Shown: positions 35,647 through 46,600, numbered from the stretch's first letter. The stretch is DNA of 56,836 nt from Strobilurus pachycystidiatus (GCA_019915135.1 JAHLMK010000046.1:1-56836), one strand, 5' to 3'. The notes: generated from the sequence alone by a model not told the origin. A program made the numbers and translations.

Positions 35647-37143
35647 TTAAACTAGGGAGAGGAGTTGTAATACAGCGTCATATGTGGGTCCACAGTGTTG
35701 CTTGAAATAATCATGCACTTGACAAGAGATATTAATCGTACGGAGGGTTCCAAAATTAACGCGTGACTCGAGGACCTTGAAGAGGCCAAAGAACAACGCT
35801 TCCGTCTCATCTTCATCGGGGGCTGGTAATTTCTCGCTTCTGATGCTGTCCGACTCATCACTGGGGAGGTAATGGATCGTGAGTAGGGCCAAATGTGGCA
35901 AAGGGGGTGTATGGTCGTGAGCAATGCTCAGGGCCTGGATAACGAGGGGAGAGGTGTTGACAGAGACACTGATGGTGAGGTGGTCGACATTGGGGACGGT
36001 TGCCAGGAGCTCAGATACACCGGGTGCGTCTTCATCGTCCTGGAAGACCTCCAGGTTGATGGTCAGTGATCGCAGTTGCACGGGGAGGACGGTGGGCAAA
36101 AGGTGGAAGTAATGGTAAGACCGATCCAGTGTGAGTGAGAAGGCGGCCAGACGAGGCACTTTCATTTTCCCAAGAATGTGATCGATATCACCGCCTGACT
36201 TTGTGAAGGCCGCCGTTTCGAGCCGAGGGAAGTCGAGGTGGTGAGGGAGGGTGTCTTGCGTGAGCGACTTGCCACCGTGGTATATGTGTATTTCCCGGAG
36301 CGCTGCCATGCGACGCACGACCTCCAACGCAAGGAGCGTATTCCTGCACGTCAGGCGTGTAATTTGCTCGGGGGAGAAAGCAGGTAAAGGGGCCTGCTCC
36401 CCGAACATGTAAAGCTCCCGCAAGAGAGGAGAGTGGAATTGGGGAGGCTCGCGGGGTATTTTGTCTGATGACGAAAGAAGAAAGAGGGCTTGGAGGGAGG
36501 ACAATGTAGGGAAGGCGCGGAGTGTAGCCTCCGAACACATCACGCGGCGCCAACGATGGGAGGTTGCGCGGAGTATATCCACGACGCGTGCATGTGGAAT
36601 TTTCCCTATGAGAATGAGGTCGAGTCCGGCAGTAGTGCCGGCCCTCTGAATCTGTAGGCTGGTGACGAGGGCGAGATGACCAGGTTGCGCGTCGAGGAGG
36701 CCGATGTGTGCGGGATAACCATGGTGCAGGGTGAACTTGGTCCAGAGGAGGGGATTAGAGAGGGCGACCCCGCGCCATGTCGCGCATACTTGGCTGACAA
36801 ACCAAGGACTGACAAGATAATCGGCGAACGGAGAATCACGAAAGAGGGAGCCATAGCGACCATTAATCTCTACATCAATGCGTTCTCCTACACAATCTTC
36901 CCACGACACGGTCAAATAGAGGAATACGGTAACAAGGATGTCATTCGGGAGCGCGCGAATGGGAGCCAAGAGGCTTTGCAAGTCACGGAGCTCTCCCACG
37001 GCTTGGGCGCGCTGCCAGGGGAGCTGTTCGTATTCGACGACCTGCCTGCACTTGTCTTGGATTTGGGATTGTATGTGAGCGCGGTTGAACGCCTGGTTTT
37101 CACGGAGGTAAGCCTGGAGCGCATCGGGGCGTACATAGGACAT
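35647..37143 (-). CDS. F-box protein, tandem paralogue 1 (498 aa)
   Basis: A single open frame begins MSYVRPDALQAYLRENQAFN. A helical N-terminus leads into the F-box at about residues 57-80 (LAPIRALPNDILVTVFLYLT), then SQVCATWRGVALSNPLLWTK and LRR-like repeats (RITSPLLRELYMFGEQ type) to the end DYFKQHCGPTYDAVLQLLSL. It is an SCF substrate-receptor candidate. It is the downstream member of a head-to-tail trio with the genes at 37492 and 39155, which share start, F-box, repeat layout and last residues. No intron seems to be needed. Confidence 0.88.
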   Translation of the reverse strand: MSYVRPDALQAYLRENQAFNRAHIQSQIQDKCRQVVEYEQLPWQRAQAVGELRDLQSLLAPIRALPNDILVTVFLYLTVSWEDCVGERIDVEINGRYGSLFRDSPFADYLVSPWFVSQVCATWRGVALSNPLLWTKFTLHHGYPAHIGLLDAQPGHLALVTSLQIQRAGTTAGLDLILIGKIPHARVVDILRATSHRWRRVMCSEATLRAFPTLSSLQALFLLSSSDKIPREPPQFHSPLLRELYMFGEQAPLPAFSPEQITRLTCRNTLLALEVVRRMAALREIHIYHGGKSLTQDTLPHHLDFPRLETAAFTKSGGDIDHILGKMKVPRLAAFSLTLDRSYHYFHLLPTVLPVQLRSLTINLEVFQDDEDAPGVSELLATVPNVDHLTISVSVNTSPLVIQALSIAHDHTPPLPHLALLTIHYLPSDESDSIRSEKLPAPDEDETEALFFGLFKVLESRVNFGTLRTINISCQVHDYFKQHCGPTYDAVLQLLSLV

Positions 37144-37178
37144 GACTGTTTGAAGGAAAATGGTAAGGCATGGGAATA

Positions 37179-37210
37179 GTGATAAATGGGGTCACTTGTT
37201 CCCACGATCA
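37179..37210 (-). promoter_or_regulatory. Conserved promoter-proximal block, F-box paralogue 1
   Basis: On the minus strand the block reads TGATCGTGGGAACAAGTGAC then CCCATTTATCAC, ending about 36 bp before the ATG. Near-identical blocks precede the other two tandem F-box genes at almost the same distance. Either recent duplication or a kept regulatory site would explain this. Confidence 0.6.
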
Positions 37211-37491
37211 GCTGTATGCAAACAGATTACATATAAAGAATTTGTGTAGGTCGTTCGTGTCAATGCGGCAGGGACAAGCGCATAAGCGCTCCGTTCGCAG
37301 GCAGGGACCAACCATTCATCAAGGGCTCTTGTTTATCAACATCCACCAGGATCATACGAAAGAAGACAGTCGACGGGAGGGATAAGAACTGACAGGATTT
37401 ATGAAGAAGAATCAAGGACTGTTTGGGCATGCATTCCGACATTCTGATCCAAAAGATCGACCTCGCATTGATTCATACGTTTACAAAAATC

Positions 37492-38982
37492 CTAAACTAG
37501 GGACAGATGTTGTAATACAGTGTCATATTCACAACGACAGTGCTGTTTGAAATAATCGTGGAGTTGGCAAGACACATGGAGCGAGTGGAGGGTTCCTTGA
37601 TTAACGCGCGACTCGATGACCTTGAAAAGGCCTGAGAACAGCGTATGCATATCATCTTGGAGTATTGTGTCATCGCTGTAGGCGGTGTCTGTGTCGCCGC
37701 CACTCGGCAGGAAGTCTATGGCGAGGACTGCCAAGTGTGGCAAGGATGGGGGATCGTTGTCTACGACATTCAAAGACTGGATAACGAGTGGAGAGGTTTC
37801 GACGGAGACAGTGATGGTGAAGTGGTCGACATTCGGCACGGTTGCCAACAATTCCGATAGCCCGGGTGCATCTTGGGCGTCCTCGAAGACTTCCAAGTTC
37901 AGTGAAAGTGAGCGCAGTTGCCCGGGGAGGGCGGTGGGCAGCTGGTGGTAGTGATAGCGAGCGCGTTCCAATGTGAGTGAGAAGGCGGCCAAGCTAGGGG
38001 CTTTCATTTGCCCAAGAAGGTAATCAATATCACCGCCTGATTTTGTCGAGAAGGCGGCCGTTTTGAGCCGAGGGAAGTCGAGGACGTGAGGGAGGGTGAC
38101 TGGCGTCAGATAGTGGCCACCGTATATAACGTCTATATCGCGGAGCGCTCCCATTCGACGCACGACATCTGACGCCATGAGCCTGCTCGTGCACGTGAGG
38201 CGTGTGATCTGCTCGGCAAGTAGACCAGGTAGAGTGGCCCGTTCCCCGAACATGTAGACCTCCCGCAGGAGGGGTGCGTGAGGCGGAGTCTTTCGCGACA
38301 TTGTGCCTGAGGACGAGAGGAGAAAGAGGGTATGGAGGGAGGACAATGTACGGAAGGCGCGGAGTGTGTGCTCTGAACACATCAAGCGGTTCCAACGATG
38401 GGAGGTGGCGCGGAGTATAGCGATGACGCTTGGGTCGATCCCCCCTACGAGAATGATGTCGAGTCCGGCGGTAGCGCCACACCTCTCGAGATGCAAGCTG
38501 GTGATGTAATCGAGATAGGTCTCAGGAACGGGTGTTTGATTAGTTAAGGCGTGTAAGCCTTCGTACAAGGTGACTCTGTTCCAGAGAAGGGGGTTGGAAA
38601 GCGCGACTCTGCGCCAGGTGCCACATACTTGGCTGACAGCCCACGGACTGCCAAAGTATTCGTTGATGGGACGACGGTGTGAGCGGAACGACGCCCTGTG
38701 TTTTAGCTCCAGCGAGATCTGGGTTTCGACCCATTCTTCCCACGACACCGCGGAGTAGTGGAAGATTTGAACGAGGATATCATGCGGGAGCGAGCGGATG
38801 GGAGCGAGAAGGCTTTGCATGTCTTGGAGCTCCCCAAAAACTTGGGCGCGGTCGCGGAGGAGCCGATCGTATTCCTCCACCTCCATGGACCTCGCTTCAA
38901 TACACGTTTGGATGTAAGGGCGACTGAACGCGTCGTTTTGACGAAGATAGGCCTGGAGATCATTGGGGCGTACATAGGACAT
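37492..38982 (-). CDS. F-box protein, tandem paralogue 2 (496 aa)
   Basis: The start MSYVRPNDLQAYLRQNDAFS at 38982 is chosen over the upstream methionine at 39039 because it aligns with the starts of the two neighbouring paralogues. The F-box is LLAPIRSLPHDILVQIFHYS, followed by SQVCGTWRRVALSNPLLWNR and LRR-like segments. The end (DYFKQHCRCEYDTVLQHLSL) matches its neighbours. Its role is as for paralogue 1: a likely SCF substrate receptor of unknown target. About 350 bp separates it from paralogue 1. Confidence 0.88.
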   Translation of the reverse strand: MSYVRPNDLQAYLRQNDAFSRPYIQTCIEARSMEVEEYDRLLRDRAQVFGELQDMQSLLAPIRSLPHDILVQIFHYSAVSWEEWVETQISLELKHRASFRSHRRPINEYFGSPWAVSQVCGTWRRVALSNPLLWNRVTLYEGLHALTNQTPVPETYLDYITSLHLERCGATAGLDIILVGGIDPSVIAILRATSHRWNRLMCSEHTLRAFRTLSSLHTLFLLSSSGTMSRKTPPHAPLLREVYMFGERATLPGLLAEQITRLTCTSRLMASDVVRRMGALRDIDVIYGGHYLTPVTLPHVLDFPRLKTAAFSTKSGGDIDYLLGQMKAPSLAAFSLTLERARYHYHQLPTALPGQLRSLSLNLEVFEDAQDAPGLSELLATVPNVDHFTITVSVETSPLVIQSLNVVDNDPPSLPHLAVLAIDFLPSGGDTDTAYSDDTILQDDMHTLFSGLFKVIESRVNQGTLHSLHVSCQLHDYFKQHCRCEYDTVLQHLSLV

Positions 38983-39022
38983 GGCTGTAATGGGAAAAGG
39001 AATGTTTGGACCGTGAGAAATT

Positions 39023-39054
39023 GTGATGAATGGGGTCATTAGTTCCCACGATCA
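39023..39054 (-). promoter_or_regulatory. Conserved promoter-proximal block, F-box paralogue 2
   Basis: Minus strand TGATCGTGGGAACTAATGAC then CCCATTCATCAC, about 41 bp before the ATG. It matches the blocks before the two sister genes. Confidence 0.6.
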
Positions 39055-39154
39055 GTAGTGGTCTTTGGCTGGGACTCATGCAGGCAGATGATGGGGGATG
39101 AGGATTACAAGGGCCAAGGGCTGGGTCATCCGCTTCGCATTGAGTCATAAGTGT

Positions 39155-40663
39155 CTACAGATGTTGAACTACAGTGAGAACCCGTAATACATTGTCGTAT
39201 CTAGATCCACAGTGCTGCTTGAAATAATTGTGAACTTGAGAAGAGAGATCAAGGCCGCGGAGGGTTCCATGAGTAACACGCGACTCAATGACTGTGAAAA
39301 GGCCGGAGAACAGCCTGTGCATCTCATCTTCATGAAGGGCTGGTGTTTCATCGCTATAATCGCTGTCCGTGTCGTCATTCGAGAGGAAGTCAATGGTGAG
39401 TAGTGCCAAGTGAGGCAAGGAGGGTGGATGGTTGTCTTCGATGGTGAGACTCTGTATAACGAGCGGAGAGGTGTCGAGGGATACAGTGATGGTAAAATGG
39501 TTGACATTGGGCACGGATGCCAGAAATTCAGATACGCCGGATGCTTGCTCGTCAATAGTGAAGACCTCCAAGTTGAGTGTCAAGGTGCGCAAGTGCACAT
39601 GGGGGTTGGTGTGCAATTGGTAGAAAGAAGGGTGCACGCGGTTGAGGGTCAGGGTAAGGTTGGCCAGAAGAGGCGCATTCATGTGACTCAGAATGTGGGC
39701 CATATCGTCGCCTAACTTTGTAAAGGCCGCCGTTTCGAGGAGACGAAAGTTCAGTTGATGAGGGAGGGTGTCTGGCATCAGGGAGTTGCCACCGTAGATA
39801 ACGTGTATCTCCCGGAGCGCTGCCATGCGATGCACGGCCTCCAACGCAAGGAGTGTGTTCCTGCACGTCAGGCGTGTGATGTGCTCCGGTATGAAATCAG
39901 GTAAAGGGCCCTGTTCGCCGAACATGTACACCTCCCGCAAAAGAGGAGCGTGGAATGGAGGAGGTTCACGGGGCTTTTTGTTTGATGACGAAAGGAGAAA
40001 GAGGGTCTGGAGGGAGGACAATGTAGGGAAGGCGCGGAGTGTAGGTTCCGAACACATCACGCGGCGCCAACGATGGGAGGTTGGGCGGAGTGTGGCGACG
40101 ACACTTGGGTCTGGGATCCCCCCTACGAGAATGATGTCGAGTCCAGCAGTAGTGCCACACCTCTGGAGCTGCAGGCAGGTGATGAAGGCTAGCTGGTTCT
40201 CAGGCACTGTTCGGAGACCATTCAATGATGTGTGGCAACCATAGTTCAAGGCGAACGTGGTCCAAAGCAAGGGGTTGGAAAGCGCGACTGTGCGCCATGT
40301 GGCGCAGACCTGGCTTACAGGCCACGAACTGCCATAATAGTCTTCAAACGGGGGACGAAGGAAGCGGAGGTGCCGATCATTGCTCAGTTCCTCGGGAATC
40401 CGTCTTCCCACCCTTTCATCCCAAGACACGCAGAGATATTGGAAGATTGTAACGAGGATATCAGGCGGAAGCGAGCGAATGGGGGCGATGAGGCTTTGGT
40501 TGTCTAGGAGCTCTCCCACGACCTGGGCGCGGTTCCGGAGGAGCCAATCGTATTCCTCGACCCGCACGGACTTCTCTGCTATGCTGGATTCGATGTCAGC
40601 GCGGTTGAACGCCACATTTCCGCGGAGGTAGGTCTGTAGCTCATCAGGGCGAGCGTAGGTCAT
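39155..40663 (-). CDS. F-box protein, tandem paralogue 3 (502 aa)
   Basis: The start is MTYARPDELQTYLRGNVAFN. The F-box is LIAPIRSLPPDILVTIFQYL, then SQVCATWRTVALSNPLLWTT and LRR-like repeats. The C-terminus (NYFKQHCGSRYDNVLRVLTV) is a few residues longer than in the sisters and ends VQHL. This is the upstream member of the trio. Divergence between the three is moderate in the repeats and low in the F-box and ends, as expected for receptors whose substrate-binding part evolves fastest. Confidence 0.88.
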   Translation of the reverse strand: MTYARPDELQTYLRGNVAFNRADIESSIAEKSVRVEEYDWLLRNRAQVVGELLDNQSLIAPIRSLPPDILVTIFQYLCVSWDERVGRRIPEELSNDRHLRFLRPPFEDYYGSSWPVSQVCATWRTVALSNPLLWTTFALNYGCHTSLNGLRTVPENQLAFITCLQLQRCGTTAGLDIILVGGIPDPSVVATLRPTSHRWRRVMCSEPTLRAFPTLSSLQTLFLLSSSNKKPREPPPFHAPLLREVYMFGEQGPLPDFIPEHITRLTCRNTLLALEAVHRMAALREIHVIYGGNSLMPDTLPHQLNFRLLETAAFTKLGDDMAHILSHMNAPLLANLTLTLNRVHPSFYQLHTNPHVHLRTLTLNLEVFTIDEQASGVSEFLASVPNVNHFTITVSLDTSPLVIQSLTIEDNHPPSLPHLALLTIDFLSNDDTDSDYSDETPALHEDEMHRLFSGLFTVIESRVTHGTLRGLDLSSQVHNYFKQHCGSRYDNVLRVLTVVQHL

Positions 40664-40701
40664 ATCTGGTCGGAAAAATGAGTGTTACATCGTGGGAAAT
40701 C

Positions 40702-40733
40702 GTGATAATTGGGGTCAATTGTTCCCACGACCA
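40702..40733 (-). promoter_or_regulatory. Conserved promoter-proximal block, F-box paralogue 3
   Basis: Minus strand TGGTCGTGGGAACAATTGAC then CCCAATTATCAC, about 39 bp before the ATG. It is the third occurrence of the block. Confidence 0.6.
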
Positions 40734-41780
40734 GTAATGCACAAATCTCCGAATGAGGACGGAAAGCGGGAGAGACTGATTGGGAGGTGTTGGCCCGTGA
40801 GGTTGGGAACAATGATGTATTGTGTAATCCGGTTGTCGGGAATTCGAAGAAGGAACATCCCCAGTCAGCCACAGTGTGATAGAATGTAACTAAGGGGGCG
40901 CCCGGGATGGACCACTCTTGAGTAAATGACAAGATGATTGGACACTAATGTTGCCTCTCAGCCATCACTCCGACGCTCACTGTCGCTTTAGCGAAGACAT
41001 TGCTATGCGCAAAGGACAAGCTCCACACGACGAGGCGCCTGTAGGGCAAAACTTGGTGTCTTGTCTTCCCCAAATGATTGGCTTTTCCCGCTTTCTGCAT
41101 TATGTGCTACGCGGTCTAGTTGGCCTCTGAAAAAAAAAAATCCATGATCGCGCTCGTGGTGTAGAATTTTTGTACTACCTAGGCTGATCTGTGCAGTTGT
41201 GAGAGGATCGCTCGCATTAGCTGGCTATGGCTTCAACACATTGGTCCGGCTTCCGCTATGTTCAAGGCAGCGACTTGGTTTCATGGATTTCACAGGCGGT
41301 TTGCCTTCGAAGACTTCCACCGGCAAGTAAGCCTGCGCAACCGGCTTCATGTTCAGTCCACGTTGTGAACCGGTCTCGCTCAGGATGTCGCCGCTGTCTG
41401 CATATTTCTCGCCACAAAGACAGAGGGTTGTGGTCGCAATGTCCGCGAGGTGTCCCGTACGTGCCAATCAAAGATAGACGGCCGAGACGTCGGCGACATT
41501 TCGGGGGAGGGCAAGGTTAGTGCCAACAATGGCTACTCATACAATCGTGCTGACAAGTGGCCATGGGCGTAAAGATGACCACATAAAGTGTGAAAGCGAC
41601 TGTTGATGACCTGGGTGTGGTGGTGGGCAAAATGTGTACGTATGTAATACAGCCACTCCCACCAGTGAGGAAGGTTCGGTGCAAAGAACGCCTTACTGCC
41701 CACAGAATATTATATATGAACGGCCATGAATGAGAACGCCAGCATGATGTCGACCGAGTGATTGACCCTGATAAAACATA
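40734..41780. other. Intergenic region, about 1 kb
   Basis: No gene was recognised. Open frames on both strands near 41.2-41.5 kb are short and overlap each other without family signals. Confidence 0.55.
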
Positions 41781-42052
41781 TGCTTGTTCGCGACGATCAA
41801 TGTCTGCGAATTAGGAGTTGTGGCCATTGCAAAAGCTGACGGTGGGAGCGGGGCTGCTCACGCAACCCCTTCCGGTATAGACAGTACTGAGGTGTGACGT
41901 AGTGACTGAATGAAACTGCTTGTTCACGACTACCAATGTGTGCGAATTAGAAGTTGTCGCCATTGCAAAAGCCGACGGTGGGAGCGGGGCTGCTCACGCA
42001 ACCCCTTCCGATATAGACAGTACCGAGGTGTGACGTAGTGACTGAATGAAAC
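41781..42052. repeat. 136-bp tandem duplication carrying the hairpin block
   Basis: Two direct copies (41781-41916 and 41917-42052) start TGCTTGTTC and end GACTGAATGAAAC, differing at about ten positions. Each includes GGGAGCGGGGCTGCTCACGC then AACCCCTTCC, the same block found in the satellite and at 27.5 kb. The minus strand of the core can form an 8-bp stem closed by GTGA. The pair ends about 100 bp past the PRI1 stop, so it may lie in the PRI1 3' flank or UTR. Confidence 0.88.
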
Positions 42053-42150
42053 AGACAGCCGTACCTGACACGGCCAGAGAAAAAGGGAACTGTGACAGGA
42101 TCATGGTGACAGTCAGCAAGCAGGCACACATGAAGTTAAAAGATGCTTGC

Positions 42151-43502
42151 TCATTTGGGTAGTAGAGCTTCGAACATATCAACATACGGACGTAGTGACG
42201 TGTGTCTCCAAACTGACGACGGTAGTGAGTGCTTGTTGGTGAGGATGGTGGTTGTGCTTACGCTGCCCCTCTTGTACAACAGAGGTCCTTGGCAATTCCT
42301 CGAGCTCATTGAGAAGCTGGGCTAGCGTCGGCACAGTCATTGGGTCGAAGTCATCGATCTTGTTGGCATCAATGGGAACACAGATTCGACCGGTTTTGGG
42401 GTGGATGCAGAAAGGTGCTTTGAGAAGGTGGTTTTTGAATTTTGAGACATTACCGTCAAGGCGTGGGTATGTGTGACTCAAAATGATGGCTTCTATTGCG
42501 GCCTTGAGGAGGGCCTAAGAAAAGATTACATTGCCGTATCTGGTTGGAATTGCCACCCACTCGATCCTGAAGAGACACTTTGCTCATGCAGGTGTGGAGA
42601 TCCCCCCATTTCTCCACGGAGCTGCGATTGGGGCCTTGCAACCATAGTTTGCGCAGGGTTGATACAATTTCTGGGTGCGGGATGAGCTCCAGGAGAACCT
42701 CAGCACCGGCCCGCGAACCAAAGGTGTTTTGGTCCACAAGGATGACACGAGTGAAGGTTTCGGTGAGCACCTCCATCACGGCCCTGTGTGCAGGATGAGT
42801 CCACATCGCACACGAGCTACATATTACTTACTGGACGGAGGGATGGAGGGAACGAGAAGGCGGCGGGACCTTCTTGTCGACTCGTGGGTGCAAGGTGGGC
42901 ATTTTAAAGGTGAGCCAACCAACGATGGCCTTGCGTTGGTCATCTCTTAGGTTTAACGCCTCACTGTCGGAAACCCATAAGTGAATGCCCCGGCGACCAG
43001 AGTAAATCCAAAGGAGTCGTTGATATCCAAAGGAGTCTCGAATTTCCTTGTCTATAACGCGCACTGCTACGGAGATGAACGCCCAACAGCGTCGACAGAT
43101 GGAGGCATGTGAGCAACATGTCCTTACGGAGTCATAATCCGTCAAGTCAATGTCGAACACAAGCTCCCTGCGCAAAGCCTGAAAGTCTTCTGGTGGAACG
43201 TCCCTTCTGAGACGGGGCTGGAAGAAATAGATTAGGCATTGCTTCGGGTGTTTCGATCGACCGACCTCGTGCGTGTATACAGCCCCAATATCAATACGGC
43301 TAGGATTGAGCTCAAGAACCTTCCGTTGGAGCGCTTCGTGCGTGCCAAAGGATTGGTAGCGGAGGAAGACATCTCCAGGAAGCGAAAAGGCGAATTCTCT
43401 GTGCGAGAATTCTTCGCGCCGCTCAGACTGCTGGTTGAGCCATGTGCATACAGCTGGGAAGGGATAGAGGGATCGGTAAAAGGCTCCCATTTGAGTATCC
43501 AT
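42151..43502 (-). CDS. PRI1: DNA primase small (catalytic) subunit, 386 aa
   Basis: This is the catalytic subunit of the polymerase alpha-primase complex, which makes RNA primers in the nucleus. The CDS is complement(join(42151..42212, 42262..42515 less one base, 42561..42783, 42832..43217, 43266..43502)); exon 4 is 42262-42514, and introns are 46-49 nt in phase. The N-terminus has FSHREFAFSLPGDVFLRYQS. The active site is LVFDIDLTDYD with the metal-binding Asp pair. A zinc motif follows (CCSHASICRRC), then LLWIYSGRRGIHLWV. Later come SVEKWGDL, YPRLDGNVSKFKNHLLKAPF, CIHPKTGRICVPI, DDFDPMTVPTLAQLL and the C-terminal TSLRPYVDMFEALL. Length is slightly under the usual 400-420 aa. The methionine at 43502 (MDTQMGAFYRSLYPF) is preferred, and a start farther upstream at 43610 remains possible. 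All catalytic motifs are intact. Confidence 0.95.
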
Positions 43503-43635
43503 TGGGGTGAGGATTCGGGAAAGTATGGAGCACGTGATGTCATCCCTAAACCTCGGTTCCCACGGTAAGTTTTTTACTCTTGGACAAATGATTGATCCAG
43601 ACAAGGACACAAGGAGTGAGTAGATCTCTCGATCA
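43503..43635. promoter_or_regulatory. 133-bp shared region between divergent genes
   Basis: PRI1 (minus, start 43502) and the 1689-aa gene (plus, start 43636) are separated by only 133 bp. The two promoters must lie in this gap or overlap the first exons. It includes a CACGTG-like word (GCACGTGATG, 43531-43540). No clear TATA box was seen. Confidence 0.5.
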
Positions 43636-46600
43636 ATGGAATCAATCGCTCAAGCATTGACGGAACAGAGAAGGGCGATCATGATTCGCTCTATGAGGCG
43701 GGTGAGCGATGGTCCCTTCCGTGGAATAGTGAGAATACACCCATAATTGCTTTGAGAGAGTCCCCTAAGCTTCCGAATTGCAGGCTTGTCGTTTAGCTTG
43801 ACAGAGGAGGAGAAACGTACGTGGACGCTGAGTTACTGGAATTGACACTAATTTTTTTAAATTTATGTTTGATTTTTTTTCCATGGCATGCAGGCCAAGT
43901 CCCAAAGAACTACAAGTATGAGGCGGCGGACCCCGCGTTGGATCCAAAGGTCGTCAATTTCGAGATGGAGTGGAAGGAGGAAGACATTTGTCTGATCCCC
44001 TGGGCAGCCGACTTGCCGCAAACTTTGTCACCAAAGCAAATCGACCAGCCAGATGATGTTTTCCCGCGTTTACCCCAAGCTCCGAGTGCCCACTTGGCGA
44101 GGAACAATCGCTGGTTGTGTGGGTGGGGGTATGTGCTGGACAGGGAATACCCGACTAGGGAGATGGAGAAGTCCCGTCTGGTGAGGACAGTCATCCCCCC
44201 GCTGAGGCGAACCTTGGGTACGGATGGATCCCTGACACCCCAGCCGCTGGCTTCCATGATTGCGGTCGAAGTCGGCGTACCATACGTCGTTCCGGCAGCG
44301 GGGACCCCGGAGTTGTTGATCACCGTTGTCTGTGTGCACGACAGAGGCTCTATGTTGAGTATCCTACCGCCCAGGTTTCACAAGGACATAAATAGGAATT
44401 TGGACAGGCTGCTCCAGCTGACATGGGGTTGGAAGGACGGAGATGGCGTCTACCATCGGGGCCTGGCGGATGCTTCTCTTCGGGGTAATGATCGCCACAC
44501 GCGGGGAGCTCGGCAGGCGGCCAAGGAGAAGAAGAAGGATCGTGGCTCGAAATCGACATTGGTGACAGTGAAAGGCTTGGCGCAGGAAGGCGGGGAGGTT
44601 GGGAGAGCTGAGGAGGACGAAGATACGGATTGGAGCGCGGATGAGGCCGGATATGAGGCGCCACTGCCCGCTGGAATGGCTGATGACGAAGCCCGTTATG
44701 TCGCGAACGTCAGCAGTTCCTTGGCGGCTACCGTCCTGAACTTGAGGGACGGATTCCTGCATATGCCGAAGAACGTGCGGGACAGCGACATACTCGACGT
44801 GGAGTGGGAGGCAGGAATCATCCTAAACTACTTCTGGTCCTTGTTGATGCCTGTTTCCTTGACACGCTTCGAATGGGAGAATATCCGATTCCAGATGAGC
44901 AGGAACAATGTGTTCTGCATCGGTGGGTTTGGGCTAGGCGCCGTCATGATACAGGCAAACCGATCTATGGTCCTCGCTCTGGAGATGCCTGCTGAAGGGA
45001 CGGACTTTGTGGAAGCGCTGACGTCCTTGGTTGTCGCCATTGGGGGTCACCACGGTCGAGAGCACGGGGACAACAAAGACGCGCCAACGGCTTTCACAAA
45101 GTGTACATTCCTCTTCCGTCTGCCCAAGCAGCCAAACGCATTCGCTGGGTCCTTCCACTTTCTCCGCCATGGCTTGTACATCCCCGAATTGAACGCTGCC
45201 GCCTGCTTCGCAATCTTTAACGGCCGTGACCTCCATGGGGGGGAGAGTCCCGGGGTGATTGGGGAGAAACTCAGCACATTGTGCGAGCCAGACGCACCTT
45301 TGGCCGAAATCCGCACGATATGGGAGACAGTAGGCAAGGCGAACAGGATGGTGCTGGTAGAGTACATCAGTGCCGCGGCGATGGACCGCACCGTCCCCAT
45401 CGCTGTCCAGCAACCGACGGGACGGGGAAACGATTTGCACAAGCAGGACCTCCCGTACGTGCACTCGTATGATGAGTATGGAAGGCATCATATGGGAGAC
45501 GCCTACGATTACTACCTGAGGAAGGAGACTGAAATCGGGCAGATGATGGCAGGAATGGGTTGTTTGGATGAGAATCCATTGCGGGACAGGCAGGCCGTTG
45601 TCCACAAGCTGTTCGGATGCACGAGACAGAATGATTCGTATCCTACGGTGGCGAGCATGGGTTGGGAGGAAATCTGGGTGCGGCGACGCGTTTACAAGTG
45701 GTATTGGCTGGCCTGCCGGCAACACTACATTGCCATAACGATGAAGGAGTTGGGACAGTTGAGGAAACCCAAACAATTGGCCCGTGCGACGCAGGCGGAT
45801 GCACAGGTGGACGAATGCCCCAAGAAGGACAGTGCCGTCGCGGTCCAGAATGGCCCTCGGGCACGCGTCATTCAGCGCCCTGTTCGCCAAGGTCCTGCGA
45901 TCGCCGAGGATGTCGTGATGGCAGACGGGACGGTTGTCAACAACAATCCTCAATTCACCGAGGACGTCGTGATGGCAGATGGAACGATAGATGCCGACGA
46001 CGCACCGGGCGGGGGACACCTTCACGATGAGGAGGAGGAGGAGGAGGAGGAACCAGTCCCGGGTTGGCGTTTCACTTGCCAAAGCGCTGATCAGCAGGGG
46101 AGAAGCGCGAATGAGGGATCGCCAGCGGAGGGAGACAAAGGCGTGCCCCGCAGTACCAAGCGCTCAAAGGATTTGAAGCCGACGAAAATTTTGAGTACCA
46201 GAGTGATTCAGCAAAAGGTAAGTCGCAGGTTCTGGCATGTGTGATGCTCCTCACCCTTGACGCTCGGTAGCGGCACTATCAAGTGAAGTGGGAGGACGAC
46301 TCAGTGACAGACGTACGAGACACTTCACTGGCGTGAGTATTTCTCCATGTACTGATGAGAATCAACTTACGCTGGGTGTAGAAGTCGCACAGGAGCGCGA
46401 CTGCTGTTGTTGTTCTGTCAGGACCATAATCTCCCCATCCCCAAAATCTGCGAGTGCGCGTATCCGCGTGAGGGTCTCACTACGGATGTGGGGGGCAAAC
46501 AGACAAAGTGGAACACAGTAAAGCTTTCGACGCTGGTCGCGAGGCTGGAGCTGACCAAGCATTACGAGGACGCAGTGGCCAGGCGGGCCTATATCCAAAC

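Noticed and set aside
41225..41520. Opposing frames near 41.2-41.5 kb as a gene
   Set aside because: Mirror frames on both strands of similar length and no recognisable motif.
43821..46244. A separate 807-aa gene starting at GTG 43821
   Set aside because: The first 70 bases of that frame read as an intron (GTACGT ... GCATGCAG). In-phase exons exist upstream, and the downstream stop falls in a second intron, so it is part of the 1689-aa gene.
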